Part shown: piece by piece, positions 16,563 to 24,270 of the stretch
How positions within the stretch are numbered: position 1 is the stretch's first letter
How the letters are laid out: each line of letters starts with the position of its first letter
Assembly (NCBI RefSeq): GCF_033100795.1
Contig: NZ_JAWLVI010000003.1
Span: forward strand, 186,001-250,000
Direction of reading: 5' to 3'
Length of the DNA stretch: 64,000 nucleotides
From: Pseudothioclava sp033100795
GTDB lineage: Bacteria; Pseudomonadota; Alphaproteobacteria; Rhodobacterales; Rhodobacteraceae
Position numbers and translations under genes: made by a program
The notes under the pieces: model-generated
Database searches by the model: none
Seen by the model: the letters and a program-made list of their open reading frames with translations, nothing else
Told to the model about the DNA's origin: nothing

Positions 16563-16979
16563 ATGATGACGCTCGAACAGACTCGCGGCCAGAAGTGGCT
16601 GTCCCAAGGGGGGTTGCGCCCGACGCGCCAGCGCCTTTCGCTGGCCACGCTTCTTGTCGGCGACGGCAAGGATCGGCATGTCACGGCCGAAAGCCTGTTT
16701 GCAGCCGCGCATAATTCGGGCGAAAAGGTCTCTCTGGCGACCGTCTACAATACGCTCAAGGCGTTTTGCGAGGCGGGGCTGATGAACGAGATCACCGTCG
16801 ACGGGACGCGGTCTTATTTCGACACGCGGATGGACGACCACCCGCATTTCTTCTGGGAAGACGAAAACCGCCTGTCGGATGCGCCCCCCGAAGAGCTGGA
16901 ACTGACCTCGATCCCCACGCCCCCCGAAGGGACCGAGATTTCGCGGATCGACGTTGTGATCCGCGTCCGCAAGACCTGA
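16563..16979 (+). CDS. irr: Iron response regulator Irr (Fur family)
   Basis: A 138-residue Fur-superfamily regulator that in alphaproteobacteria senses iron through haem and controls haem synthesis and iron uptake. The Fur-type winged helix is LRPTRQRLSLATLLVGDG ... HVTAESLFAAAHNSGEKVSLATVYNTLKAFCEAGLM. The metal/haem region includes FDTRMDDHPHFFWEDEN. The N-terminus lacks the GCPxH haem motif of Bradyrhizobium Irr, as is usual in many relatives. The start MMTLEQ follows GGGAGA. It is divergent from fabA; a shared terminator lies just downstream. Confidence 0.9.
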   Translation: MMTLEQTRGQKWLSQGGLRPTRQRLSLATLLVGDGKDRHVTAESLFAAAHNSGEKVSLATVYNTLKAFCEAGLMNEITVDGTRSYFDTRMDDHPHFFWEDENRLSDAPPEELELTSIPTPPEGTEISRIDVVIRVRKT

Positions 16980-16980
16980 C

Positions 16981-17004
16981 AAAGCGCCCCGAGGGGCGCT
17001 TTTA
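16981..17004. terminator. Bidirectional intrinsic terminator between irr and the SDR gene
   Basis: AAAGCGCCCC / GGGGCGCTTT form a near-continuous hairpin with T-rich flanks on both strands, placed between the convergent irr and SDR stop codons. Confidence 0.85.
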
Positions 17005-17006
17005 TT

Positions 17007-17765
17007 TCAGATCGAACCGGCCTCGACCATATAGTTATTCGCGCTGCACATCGCCGCGTCATCCGAGGCCAGAAACAGCACCATCCGCGCCACATAGACC
17101 GGATCAATCAGATCCGGCAGGCATTGCCGCGCGCGGTGCTTTTCAAGAGCTTCGGGGGTGGTCCATAGCTCTTTCTGGCGCTCGGTCATGATCCAGCCCG
17201 GCACGACCGTATTCACACGGATACGGTGCTGCCCAAGGTCGCGCGCCATCGTGCGCGTCAATCCGTGCACGGCGGCCTTGGCGGTGGTGTAGGCCGGAAA
17301 ATTGCCGCCTGCTTCCCACCAGCTGTTCGACCCCATATTGATGATCGAGCCGCCGCCCTTCGCGATCATATCCGGCGCAACCGCCTGAATTACAAAGAAC
17401 ATATGGCGCAGATTGGTCTGCATCCGCTCGTCCCAGAACTCGGGAGTGACATCGCGCCAGTCGTGGCGATCATCGCGCGCGGCGTTGTTCACCAGCACGT
17501 CGAAGGGGCCAAGCTCGGCCCGCAGCGCCTCAATCGCGCCACGCAGGGCATTGATGTCGCGCAGGTCCGCCACCTGATAGGCGATGCGCCCCTCGGTCCG
17601 CGCGACCAGATCGGCGCTGGCCTCGGCGTTGAAGTCAATGAAGCCCACCTTCGCCCCTTGGGATGCAAAGCCCGTGACCATCTCGGCCCCGATCCCCGAA
17701 GCCCCGCCGCTGACCAGAACGGTTTTCCCCGCAAGGCTGGGGTAGCGCGCAAATCTGTCTGACAT
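17007..17765 (-). CDS. SDR-family oxidoreductase, D-xylose 1-dehydrogenase-like
   Basis: A 252-residue short-chain dehydrogenase. It has the NAD(P) motif VSGGASGIGAEM, the D-x5 segment FIDFNAEAS suggesting NAD preference, NNAARDDRHDWRDVT, the catalytic serine in GSNSWWEAGG and YTTAKAAVHG (Y-x3-K). The stretch VNNA..DDRH..DVT..FWDERM..NLRHMFF and the AQCLP/QCLPDLI segment resemble Caulobacter-type NAD-dependent xylose dehydrogenase, which oxidises D-xylose to xylonolactone. Substrate assignment is by remembered similarity only. The start at 17765 follows GGGAGGA. Confidence 0.82.
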   Translation of the reverse strand: MSDRFARYPSLAGKTVLVSGGASGIGAEMVTGFASQGAKVGFIDFNAEASADLVARTEGRIAYQVADLRDINALRGAIEALRAELGPFDVLVNNAARDDRHDWRDVTPEFWDERMQTNLRHMFFVIQAVAPDMIAKGGGSIINMGSNSWWEAGGNFPAYTTAKAAVHGLTRTMARDLGQHRIRVNTVVPGWIMTERQKELWTTPEALEKHRARQCLPDLIDPVYVARMVLFLASDDAAMCSANNYMVEAGSI

Positions 17766-17823
17766 CCTGTCCTCCCTGACTGGCGCGCAGCATGGGCGAA
17801 AGCGGCCCGATGGTCCAGCAACG

Positions 17824-17853
17824 AAAAAGGCGCCCACGAAGGGGCGCCTTTGT
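17824..17853 (-). terminator. Intrinsic terminator of efp
   Basis: A perfect 10-bp stem AAAGGCGCCC / GGGCGCCTTT (17826-17835 and 17842-17851) with a 6-nt loop and a T-run on the minus strand, 20 bp after the efp stop. Confidence 0.88.
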
Positions 17854-17873
17854 CTTTGTCATGGGCGGAAGGA

Positions 17874-18443
17874 TTACTCCTTCGAACGCTCAACGTAGGA
17901 ATAGTCTTCGGTCATGATGACGATACGCGTGCCGACGTCGATATGCGGCGGAACCATCACGCGGATACCGCCGGTGCAGGTCGACGGCTTGTAGGACGAG
18001 GACGCGGTCTGGCCTTTGACGACCGGCTCGGTTTCCTCGACCTCGACCACAACCTTCTGCGGCAGTTCGATCGCGATGGCGACGTCGTTATGCGTTTTGA
18101 TCCAGACGCGCAGGCCATCGCGCAGGAAGACCTTGGCGTCGCCGACCACATCCTCGGTCACGGCGATCTGCTCATAGCTCTCGGGTTCCATGAAGTGGAA
18201 ACCCTCGGCGTCGTCATAAAGGAAGTCGTATTCCTTTTCCTCGACGTGGGCGCGTTCGACGCCATCGGTGGTTTTCCAGCGCTCGGAGACCTTGGTGCCA
18301 TCCGAAATGCGGCGCATGTCAACCTGGGTCACAGGCGTGCCCTTGCCGGGGTGGAAGTTCTGGGCGGTCAGCACGACATAGAGGTGGCCGTCGATCTCGA
18401 CGACATTGCCCTTGCGAAGCTGCGAGGCGATCACTTTGGCCAT
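17874..18443 (-). CDS. efp: Elongation factor P
   Basis: A 189-residue translation factor that relieves ribosome stalling at polyproline motifs. The KOW-like N-terminal domain has the modification loop HPGKGTP with Lys34, which EpmA beta-lysylates. Two OB domains follow, ending in GTRIVIMTEDYSYVERSKE. It is divergent from the epmA-like gene by about 100 bp, so substrate and modifying enzyme are neighbours. Confidence 0.97.
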   Translation of the reverse strand: MAKVIASQLRKGNVVEIDGHLYVVLTAQNFHPGKGTPVTQVDMRRISDGTKVSERWKTTDGVERAHVEEKEYDFLYDDAEGFHFMEPESYEQIAVTEDVVGDAKVFLRDGLRVWIKTHNDVAIAIELPQKVVVEVEETEPVVKGQTASSSYKPSTCTGGIRVMVPPHIDVGTRIVIMTEDYSYVERSKE

Positions 18444-18546
18444 GGGTCTTTATCCTTGCGAAATAGGGTGTCTCAGGCACTGGCGCCCGGGCTGGCTTGC
18501 GCCTAAACCATCTGAAAGCGAATTTCCAGCCGGAAAGCCATCGAAG

Positions 18547-19584
18547 ATGCACGAAACCCAATGGTGGCACCCCTCGCGCCACGCCGACCGCCGCCCGCTG
18601 TTGCTGGCCCGCAACCGGATTCAGGCGAGCATTCGTGGCTGGCTGGCAGAGCGCGACTTCATCGAGGTCGACCCCTGCGCGCTTCAGGTCAGCCCCGGCA
18701 ACGAGGCCCATTTACACGCCTTCGCGACCGAGGCCATCGGCCATGACGGCTCCCCGCGCGCGATGTATCTGCATACCTCGCCCGAATTTGCGATGAAAAA
18801 GCTGCTGGCGGCGGGCGAGCCGAGGATCGCGGCCTTCGCGCATGTCTGGCGCAACCGTGAGCGCGGCCCCACCCACAGCCCCGAATTCTCCATGCTCGAA
18901 TGGTATCGCGCGGGCGAGGATTATACCGTTCTGATGCAGGATTGCGCGGCGTTTTTGCAAATCGCGGCGACCGCGACGGGCGCAAAAACGCTGCAAAACA
19001 AAGGCATAACCTGCGATCCCTTCGCCCCCTTCGAACGCCTGAGCGTGGCCGAGGCGTTTGCGCGCCACGCGGGGATAGATCTTTTGGCGACCTGCGGCGC
19101 GGGGGGCGCGACCGATGCGGCCGCCTTGCGCACCCAATGCGCGGCGCAGGGTTTCCGCCTGTCGGATGACGATACATGGTCGGATATGCTCTCGAAAGTT
19201 CTGGTCGAGCGGGTCGAGCCGCATCTGGGCCACGGACGCCCGACCATGCTGGACCGCTACCCCGCCGCCGAGGCCGCACTGGCGCGCCCTGCCGCCGATG
19301 ACCCCCGCGTCGCAGAGCGGTTCGAGGTCTATGCCTGCGGCATCGAGCTTGCGAACGGGTTTGGCGAATTAACCGATCCAGCCGAACAGCGCCGCCGTTT
19401 CATCGCGGAAATGGACGAAAAAGAGCGCGTCTACGGCGAACGTTACCCGCTGGACGAAGATTTTCTCGCCGCGCTGGCCTTCATGCCGCCAGCCTCGGGC
19501 ATCGCGCTTGGCTTTGATCGGCTGGTGATGCTGGCGACCGGCGCGCCGCGCATCGACGATGTGCTCTGGACACCTGTTGCCTAG
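18547..19584 (+). CDS. epmA: EF-P--(R)-beta-lysine ligase
   Basis: A 345-residue class II lysyl-tRNA-synthetase-like protein without the anticodon-binding domain, which attaches (R)-beta-lysine to EF-P Lys34. Class II motif 2 is RIAAFAHVWRNRERGPTHSPEFSMLEWY, and motif 3 is SGIALGFDRLVMLATG. The MHETQWWHPSRHADRR start gives the normal length; the longer upstream frame runs into the efp promoter. No epmB (lysine 2,3-aminomutase) gene is in the window. Its TAG interlocks with that of the DUF2237 gene in a shared CTAG. Confidence 0.93.
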   Translation: MHETQWWHPSRHADRRPLLLARNRIQASIRGWLAERDFIEVDPCALQVSPGNEAHLHAFATEAIGHDGSPRAMYLHTSPEFAMKKLLAAGEPRIAAFAHVWRNRERGPTHSPEFSMLEWYRAGEDYTVLMQDCAAFLQIAATATGAKTLQNKGITCDPFAPFERLSVAEAFARHAGIDLLATCGAGGATDAAALRTQCAAQGFRLSDDDTWSDMLSKVLVERVEPHLGHGRPTMLDRYPAAEAALARPAADDPRVAERFEVYACGIELANGFGELTDPAEQRRRFIAEMDEKERVYGERYPLDEDFLAALAFMPPASGIALGFDRLVMLATGAPRIDDVLWTPVA

Positions 19585-19952
19585 CGAAGCGCGTAATCCC
19601 GCAATACCTCGAGCGAGACAACGCGCAGCGCGCGCTCATGCGTGGCATCCAGGACAACTTGCGGGGCGCAACCTTCGTCATGCGCCTCAAGAAACCGGCC
19701 CGCGCACAGGCACCAGCGATCACCCGGTTGCAATCCGGTAAAGCCGAACTCGGGGCGCGGAGTCGTCAGGTCGTTACCGACATAGCTGGACCAGACAAGA
19801 AATTCCTTGGTCATCACGACGCAGACTGTGTGGCTCCCCTGATCTTCCCAGCAGGTATTGCACGCGCCATCACGGAAAAATCCGGTGCGCGGCGACATCG
19901 AGCAAGGCTCCAGCACCCCGCCCAGAACATTGACGGCTGGCAGTTTTTCCAT
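19581..19952 (-). CDS. DUF2237 family protein
   Basis: A 123-residue conserved bacterial protein of unknown biochemical role. It begins MEKLPAVNVLGGVLEPCS, which follows a GGGGAGGG site, and contains the cysteine-rich family pattern (PCS, DGACNTCWEDQGSHTVC, RWCLCAGRF) and DEGCAPQVVLDATHERAL. The conserved cysteines suggest metal binding or a redox role, but no function is established. It is convergent to epmA and precedes no other gene in an obvious operon; the serine hydrolase gene lies 22 bp upstream on the same strand. Confidence 0.9.
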   Translation of the reverse strand: MEKLPAVNVLGGVLEPCSMSPRTGFFRDGACNTCWEDQGSHTVCVVMTKEFLVWSSYVGNDLTTPRPEFGFTGLQPGDRWCLCAGRFLEAHDEGCAPQVVLDATHERALRVVSLEVLRDYALR

Positions 19953-19974
19953 GCGCGCCCTCCCCTGACTGGTG

Positions 19975-21132
19975 CTATCCAGCCTGAGCGATCGCCCGCA
20001 ACATAGCAAGGTTTTCGTCGTCCACCCCGTCTTCGCGGAACCCAAGATCGGCCGAATTTACCGCGATCACCATGCGCGCCTCGGGGTTCACATAGATATA
20101 CTGCCCGTAAATCCCGTGGGCGAAATAGTCGTTTCCGTGCGCGGCCGTGTCTTTGGGCACCCACCACTGATAGCCATAGCCCGCCCCACCAGGCGCCTGC
20201 AGCCGGGTTGAGGCCTGCACCCACTCCTGCGGCACGATCTGCTGCCCCATGCCGTTACCAAGCTGCAAGAACATCTGGCCGATGCGGGCATAATCCCGCG
20301 TGCGCAGGTTCAGCCCACCCAGAACGAACGACGTGCCGCCGCTATCGGTCAGCATGACCGGCGCGGCCTCGAGGCCAAGGGGTTTGACAATCCGGTCTGA
20401 CATCAACTCGGCCGGATCTTTGCCCGTCGCGCCCTTGATCACCATGCCCAGAACATGCGTATCGATCGAGACATAATGCATATGGCTGCCCGGAGGCGTC
20501 GCGCGCTCTTTCAAAGAGGCCGCAAATTCATCCAGAGCGCCCCCCAAAGCCAGCACGCGGCCCATCCGGTTAATGTCTGAATTATAGTCGAAATAATCCT
20601 CGTTGAAGGCCACGCCCGACGACATGGTCAGCACATCATGGATCGTCGCCCCGTCATAGGCGGACCCGACAAGCAGCGGGGCGAATTTGGTAACCTGTTC
20701 TTTCAGGTCGGGAATTGTGCCATCCGAATGCAGGACGCCAAACAGGGCAGAAAGAACCGATTTCGCGACCGACCAGCTGATCCGCAAATCTTCGGGCGAG
20801 GTTCCGCGGAAGTAGCGCTCATGCACAAGACGACCGTCTTGCAAGACGACCATCGCGGTAACGGCCCGACGCTCGATCCAGTCATCGACCCCTGCGGGAA
20901 GCGTAATATCGCCGCCCTCCGGCAAAGGCATTGGTTTTGCCTCCCCCCGGTCCAGCGTGCGGTGGAAAAAGAGCGTGGGCATCGACGAGAAATTCGCGAC
21001 GATATTCTCGGGGGCGAAGAGCGAATTAACTGCCAGAAGCCGAGAAATCTCATCCCGCTTCCAGACGGCCGCCGCCCCTGCCAGTAATGTCAGCAGCAAC
21101 ACGACCCGCAAAACGATCCGAACGACGCGCAT
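19975..21132 (-). CDS. Serine hydrolase (beta-lactamase/class C penicillin-binding family)
   Basis: A 385-residue envelope protein. Residues 1-23 form a hydrophobic signal or anchor (MRVVRIVLRVVLLLTLLAGAA). The nucleophile SxxK motif is SVAK in RISWSVAKSVLSAL, the second motif lies around YVSIDTHVLG, and an H-x-G (HGIYGQYIYV) replaces the usual KTG, as in esterase-type members. It probably acts on an ester or amide substrate in the periplasm; beta-lactamase activity is not implied. The start at 21132 is supported by GGGGGAGG. Confidence 0.85.
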   Translation of the reverse strand: MRVVRIVLRVVLLLTLLAGAAAVWKRDEISRLLAVNSLFAPENIVANFSSMPTLFFHRTLDRGEAKPMPLPEGGDITLPAGVDDWIERRAVTAMVVLQDGRLVHERYFRGTSPEDLRISWSVAKSVLSALFGVLHSDGTIPDLKEQVTKFAPLLVGSAYDGATIHDVLTMSSGVAFNEDYFDYNSDINRMGRVLALGGALDEFAASLKERATPPGSHMHYVSIDTHVLGMVIKGATGKDPAELMSDRIVKPLGLEAAPVMLTDSGGTSFVLGGLNLRTRDYARIGQMFLQLGNGMGQQIVPQEWVQASTRLQAPGGAGYGYQWWVPKDTAAHGNDYFAHGIYGQYIYVNPEARMVIAVNSADLGFREDGVDDENLAMLRAIAQAG

Positions 21133-21221
21133 GGACAGCCTCCCCCTTACCCTTGGCTGAGCCCATCCAACACACTGCCGCACGCGCACGCAAGGCCGAC
21201 CCGACGTCGCCTCGCGCGGGG

Positions 21222-21731
21222 TTAATAGATATAGCGGATCTGATCGGACCAGTACCGCTCCATCCGGCGCAGGGTGCTGGTGACCTCGTCCATCATGGCG
21301 AAGGTAATCACGCCGCGATCTTCCATACCCTTGGCATGGCGCGCGAACAGATCAGCCACGACATCGCGGATTTTCTGCCCTCTCGGCGTCAATCGCACGC
21401 GCACCGAGCGGCGGTCGACCTCGCATCGCTGGTGGTGCATAAAGCCGCCATCCACCAGCTTTTTCAGGTTATAGGAGACATTCGATCCCTGATAATACCC
21501 TCGGGATTTCAGCTCTCCTGCGGTGACCTCGTTGTCACCGATATTGAACAGCAACAGCGCCTGAACCGGATTGATATCCAGAATGGCAAGTCGCTCAAAC
21601 TCGTCCTTGATGACATCAAGAAGCAGCCTGTGAAGCCGCTCGACGAGAGACAGCGCATCAAGATAGCCGGACATAATCCCCGCATGCGTCGCGGGGACAA
21701 TTGCTTCCGTTACTGGGGTCTGCAAAACCAT
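21222..21731 (-). CDS. MarR-family regulator, LdtR-like
   Basis: A 169-residue winged-helix regulator. The core (ALSLVERLHRLLLDVIKDEF, VQALLLFNIGDNEVTAGELKSRGYYQGSNVSYNLKKLVDGGF, DRRSVRVRLTPRGQKI, W-x-DQIRY) closely resembles LdtR of Rhizobiales and Liberibacter, which controls an L,D-transpeptidase and envelope-stress genes. The start MVLQTPV at 21731 follows GGAGAGG; the longer frame has no such site. No L,D-transpeptidase gene is adjacent, so the target is open. Confidence 0.85.
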   Translation of the reverse strand: MVLQTPVTEAIVPATHAGIMSGYLDALSLVERLHRLLLDVIKDEFERLAILDINPVQALLLFNIGDNEVTAGELKSRGYYQGSNVSYNLKKLVDGGFMHHQRCEVDRRSVRVRLTPRGQKIRDVVADLFARHAKGMEDRGVITFAMMDEVTSTLRRMERYWSDQIRYIY

Positions 21732-21838
21732 AAGCCTCTCCGAACAACTCGCTTCCCACGACCGTTTTGCGGGAAAAAACGAAGGTTCGGTTAAGCACGA
21801 CTCGGTTTTGACATTTTTCTGCAAATGAGAACCGCCTG

Positions 21839-21872
21839 AAAAAAAAACCGCGCCGGACGGATTGCCCGGACG
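21839..21872 (-). terminator. Probable intrinsic terminator of sdhE
   Basis: On the minus strand, GCGTCCGG and CCGGCGC arms (one bulged base) run into a tract of nine T residues (A run at 21839-21847 on the plus strand), directly after the sdhE stop. Confidence 0.65.
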
Positions 21873-21894
21873 CAGGTCGTTTTTCAGGCGCAGC

Positions 21895-22167
21895 TTATGC
21901 GGTGCCGTGACGCGTTTTCGCGAATTCAGCGATCTCGGTCAGGAAATCCAGATATTCCGGCGGGCACGGACGCGTGCCCGAAACCCACGGATAGAGATCC
22001 TGATCGTATTCTTCCAAAAGCGCGTCGAAAAGATCGAGCTTGGCCGCATCCATCCCTTCGAGATTCGTATCGGCATAGGGGCCAAGGATGAGGTCCATCT
22101 CTTTGGTCCCGCGCCGCCACGCGCGCATCTTCATCCGCTTCAGCCGTGCCTCATGAGGCTCGCTCAT
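21895..22167 (-). CDS. sdhE: FAD assembly factor SdhE (succinate dehydrogenase assembly factor 2)
   Basis: A 90-residue protein that promotes covalent flavinylation of the SdhA subunit. The diagnostic RGxxE motif is in MRAWRRGTKEMDLILG, followed by the conserved helices LDLFDALLEEYDQDLYPWVSG. The start codon overlaps the stop of the upstream XRE-family gene in ATGA, so the two are probably translationally coupled. No sdh genes are in the window. Confidence 0.93.
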   Translation of the reverse strand: MSEPHEARLKRMKMRAWRRGTKEMDLILGPYADTNLEGMDAAKLDLFDALLEEYDQDLYPWVSGTRPCPPEYLDFLTEIAEFAKTRHGTA

Positions 22168-22541
22168 GCCTGTTCTCCGCTTTGCAACTTGCGCTCCAGC
22201 CGCCCGAGCCGCGCATCCAGTTCTTCCAGAACCGAGCGGATTTCACGGATTTCGGCGATGGTCGCACTGACTGGCATCGGCTCTGCCACCTGTCCGGGCG
22301 GTCCGTCAAGCCCCTCGCCTTCGCCGGTCAGCAACCACATCAACGAGACATTCAAAAGCCCCGCCAGCATCTGAAGCCGGTTCGAGCGGGGATCGGCCAG
22401 ATCCTCCTCCCAGCCTTGCAAGGTCTCAAGTCGCACGCCCAATCGCCGTGCCAGTTCTTCTTGATCCAGCCCCGCTGTCTCACGCGCGCCTGCCAGCCTG
22501 TCACCAAAAGTGGCCTGCGCCGGATCGTACCATTCGCTCAT
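22164..22541 (-). CDS. XRE-family helix-turn-helix regulator
   Basis: A 125-residue protein with an HTH_3 domain at about residues 12-70 (FGDRLAGARETAGLDQEELARRLGVRLETLQGWEEDLADPRSNRL). A short coiled-coil C-terminus follows (ATIAEIREIRSVLEELDARLGRLERKLQ), likely for oligomerisation. It is divergent from the aminotransferase gene across 81 bp and overlaps sdhE by 4 nt. The target is unknown; it could be the divergent aminotransferase or its own operon. Confidence 0.88.
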   Translation of the reverse strand: MSEWYDPAQATFGDRLAGARETAGLDQEELARRLGVRLETLQGWEEDLADPRSNRLQMLAGLLNVSLMWLLTGEGEGLDGPPGQVAEPMPVSATIAEIREIRSVLEELDARLGRLERKLQSGEQA

Positions 22542-22622
22542 CGCGTCCTCCGTTCCGCTTGATCGTGCATCGTCCCAAGCCTAAGAGATTGAGCGAGAAG
22601 ATACAAACAGGGGCGCGACGCC

Positions 22623-23825
22623 ATGGCCTTTCTTTCCGACACTCTTGCCCGCGTGAAGCCGTCACCGACGATCGCGATGACCAACAAGGCCGCCGAGCTA
22701 AAGACGCAAGGCCGCGACATCATCGGGCTTTCGGCGGGCGAGCCGGACTTCGACACGCCGCAGAATATCAAGGATGCTGCTGTTGCCGCGATTGCAGCGG
22801 GCAAGACGAAATACACCGCCGTCGACGGCATCCCCGAGCTGAAGGCCGCGATCTGCGCCAAGTTCCGGCGCGAGAACGGGCTGGACTATTCGCCCGAACA
22901 GGTTTCGGTCTCGTCGGGCGGCAAGCAGGTTCTGTTCAACGCGCTGATGGCAACGCTCAATCCCGGCGACGAGGTGATTATCCCCACGCCCTATTGGGTC
23001 AGCTATCCCGATATGGTGCTGATCGGCGGCGGCACGCCCGTGTTCGTGCAGGGCGAAAAGGCGCGCGGCTACAAGATCAGCCCCGAGGCGCTGGAGGCCG
23101 CGATCACGCCGAAAACCAAGTGGTTCCTGTTCAATTCGCCTTCGAACCCTTCGGGCGCGGGCTATTCGCACGCCGAACTGAAAGCCCTGACCGATGTGTT
23201 GATGCGTCATCCGCATGTCTGGGTGATGACCGACGATATGTATGAGCACCTTGCCTTCGACGGATTCACCTTCTGCACGCCCGCGCAAGTAGAGCCTGCG
23301 CTGTATGAGCGCACGCTGACCGTCAACGGCGTCTCCAAGGCCTATGCGATGACCGGCTGGCGGATCGGCTATGCGGCGGGGCCGCAACCGCTGATCGCCG
23401 CGATGCGCAAGATGCAGTCGCAATCCACCTCGAACCCCTGCTCGGTCAGCCAATGGGCGGCGGTCGAGGCGCTGAACGGCGACCAGTCCTATCTGACGGC
23501 CTCGCGCGTGGCCTTTCAGCGCCGCCGCGATCTGGTGGTGCGGATGCTCAACGACTGCCCCGGCATCGACTGCCCGACGCCGGAGGGTGCTTTCTACGTC
23601 TATCCCTCGATCGAGGCGTTGATCGGCAAGACCTCGGCAGGCGGCACAAAAATCACCGATGACGAAACCTTCGCGACCGCGCTTCTGGAGGAAACCGGCG
23701 TCGCGGTGGTGTTCGGTTCGGCCTTCGGGCTTTCCCCGAACTTCCGCATCAGCTACGCTACATCCGATGCCGCGCTGGAGGATGCCTGCGCGCGGATCAA
23801 AGCCTTCTGCCGGGGGCTGAAATAA
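22623..23825 (+). CDS. aatA: Pyridoxal-phosphate aminotransferase, aspartate aminotransferase type
   Basis: A 400-residue class I fold-type I aminotransferase of the 1-beta/1-gamma aspartate/prephenate group, exchanging amino groups between aspartate (or arogenate/aromatic acids) and 2-oxoglutarate. Visible landmarks are ELKTQGRDIIGLSAGEPDFDTP, SSGGKQVLFNALMA, NSPSNPSGAGYS, and the PLP lysine in TVNGVSKAYAMTGWRIGYAAG, plus the C-terminal substrate arginine in NFRISYATSD. The ATG is preceded by a GGGGCG stretch rather than a strong site. The length is normal. Confidence 0.92.
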   Translation: MAFLSDTLARVKPSPTIAMTNKAAELKTQGRDIIGLSAGEPDFDTPQNIKDAAVAAIAAGKTKYTAVDGIPELKAAICAKFRRENGLDYSPEQVSVSSGGKQVLFNALMATLNPGDEVIIPTPYWVSYPDMVLIGGGTPVFVQGEKARGYKISPEALEAAITPKTKWFLFNSPSNPSGAGYSHAELKALTDVLMRHPHVWVMTDDMYEHLAFDGFTFCTPAQVEPALYERTLTVNGVSKAYAMTGWRIGYAAGPQPLIAAMRKMQSQSTSNPCSVSQWAAVEALNGDQSYLTASRVAFQRRRDLVVRMLNDCPGIDCPTPEGAFYVYPSIEALIGKTSAGGTKITDDETFATALLEETGVAVVFGSAFGLSPNFRISYATSDAALEDACARIKAFCRGLK

Positions 23826-23859
23826 GGGCCGCGAAGGCCCGAATGATTTGGGGGCGAGT

Positions 23860-24270
23860 ATGTCGGGCGATCTGCCGGAGTTTTATTTTCGCGTGCGCGA
23901 GAACGGCGCCGCTGTTTTTCGCGTAGATACCGAAAACCGCCAGCGGCGGATCGAGATGGACCAGATCGCTGTCGTCAACGTCAAGAACGGCGAGATCAAG
24001 TCGCAGGGCAACCGCGATCTGTCGCATGACGAGATGGAGGCGATCCGCGCCTGGATGGAACAGCGCATTGCCATTCTGGCGGAGCGCGACATCGACGACA
24101 TTCGCCGCGCGGTGGACTATATGAACCTTACGACGCAATGGGCGCAGGCCAAGGCCACAGACGCGCAGCTTGACGAGGTGACGGACGATCTGTTGATGGC
24201 CATGCACGACCTGCGCTCGGTTCTGGTGCGCAAAAAGGCCGACCGGCTGCTGCGGGGCGATGGGTCTTAG
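23860..24270 (+). CDS. Conserved hypothetical protein
   Basis: A 136-residue acidic, soluble-looking protein with no motif I recognise. It starts MSGDLPEFYFRVRENGAAVFRVD after a GGGGGCGAG site and has a mixed helical C-terminus (DEMEAIRAWMEQRIAILAERDIDDIRRAVDYMN ... LLMAMHDLRSVLVRKKADRL). Codon use is like the neighbours. It follows the aminotransferase by 34 bp on the same strand and is convergent with the MATE gene, sharing TTAG between stop codons. It looks lineage-specific; the function is unknown. Confidence 0.78.
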   Translation: MSGDLPEFYFRVRENGAAVFRVDTENRQRRIEMDQIAVVNVKNGEIKSQGNRDLSHDEMEAIRAWMEQRIAILAERDIDDIRRAVDYMNLTTQWAQAKATDAQLDEVTDDLLMAMHDLRSVLVRKKADRLLRGDGS

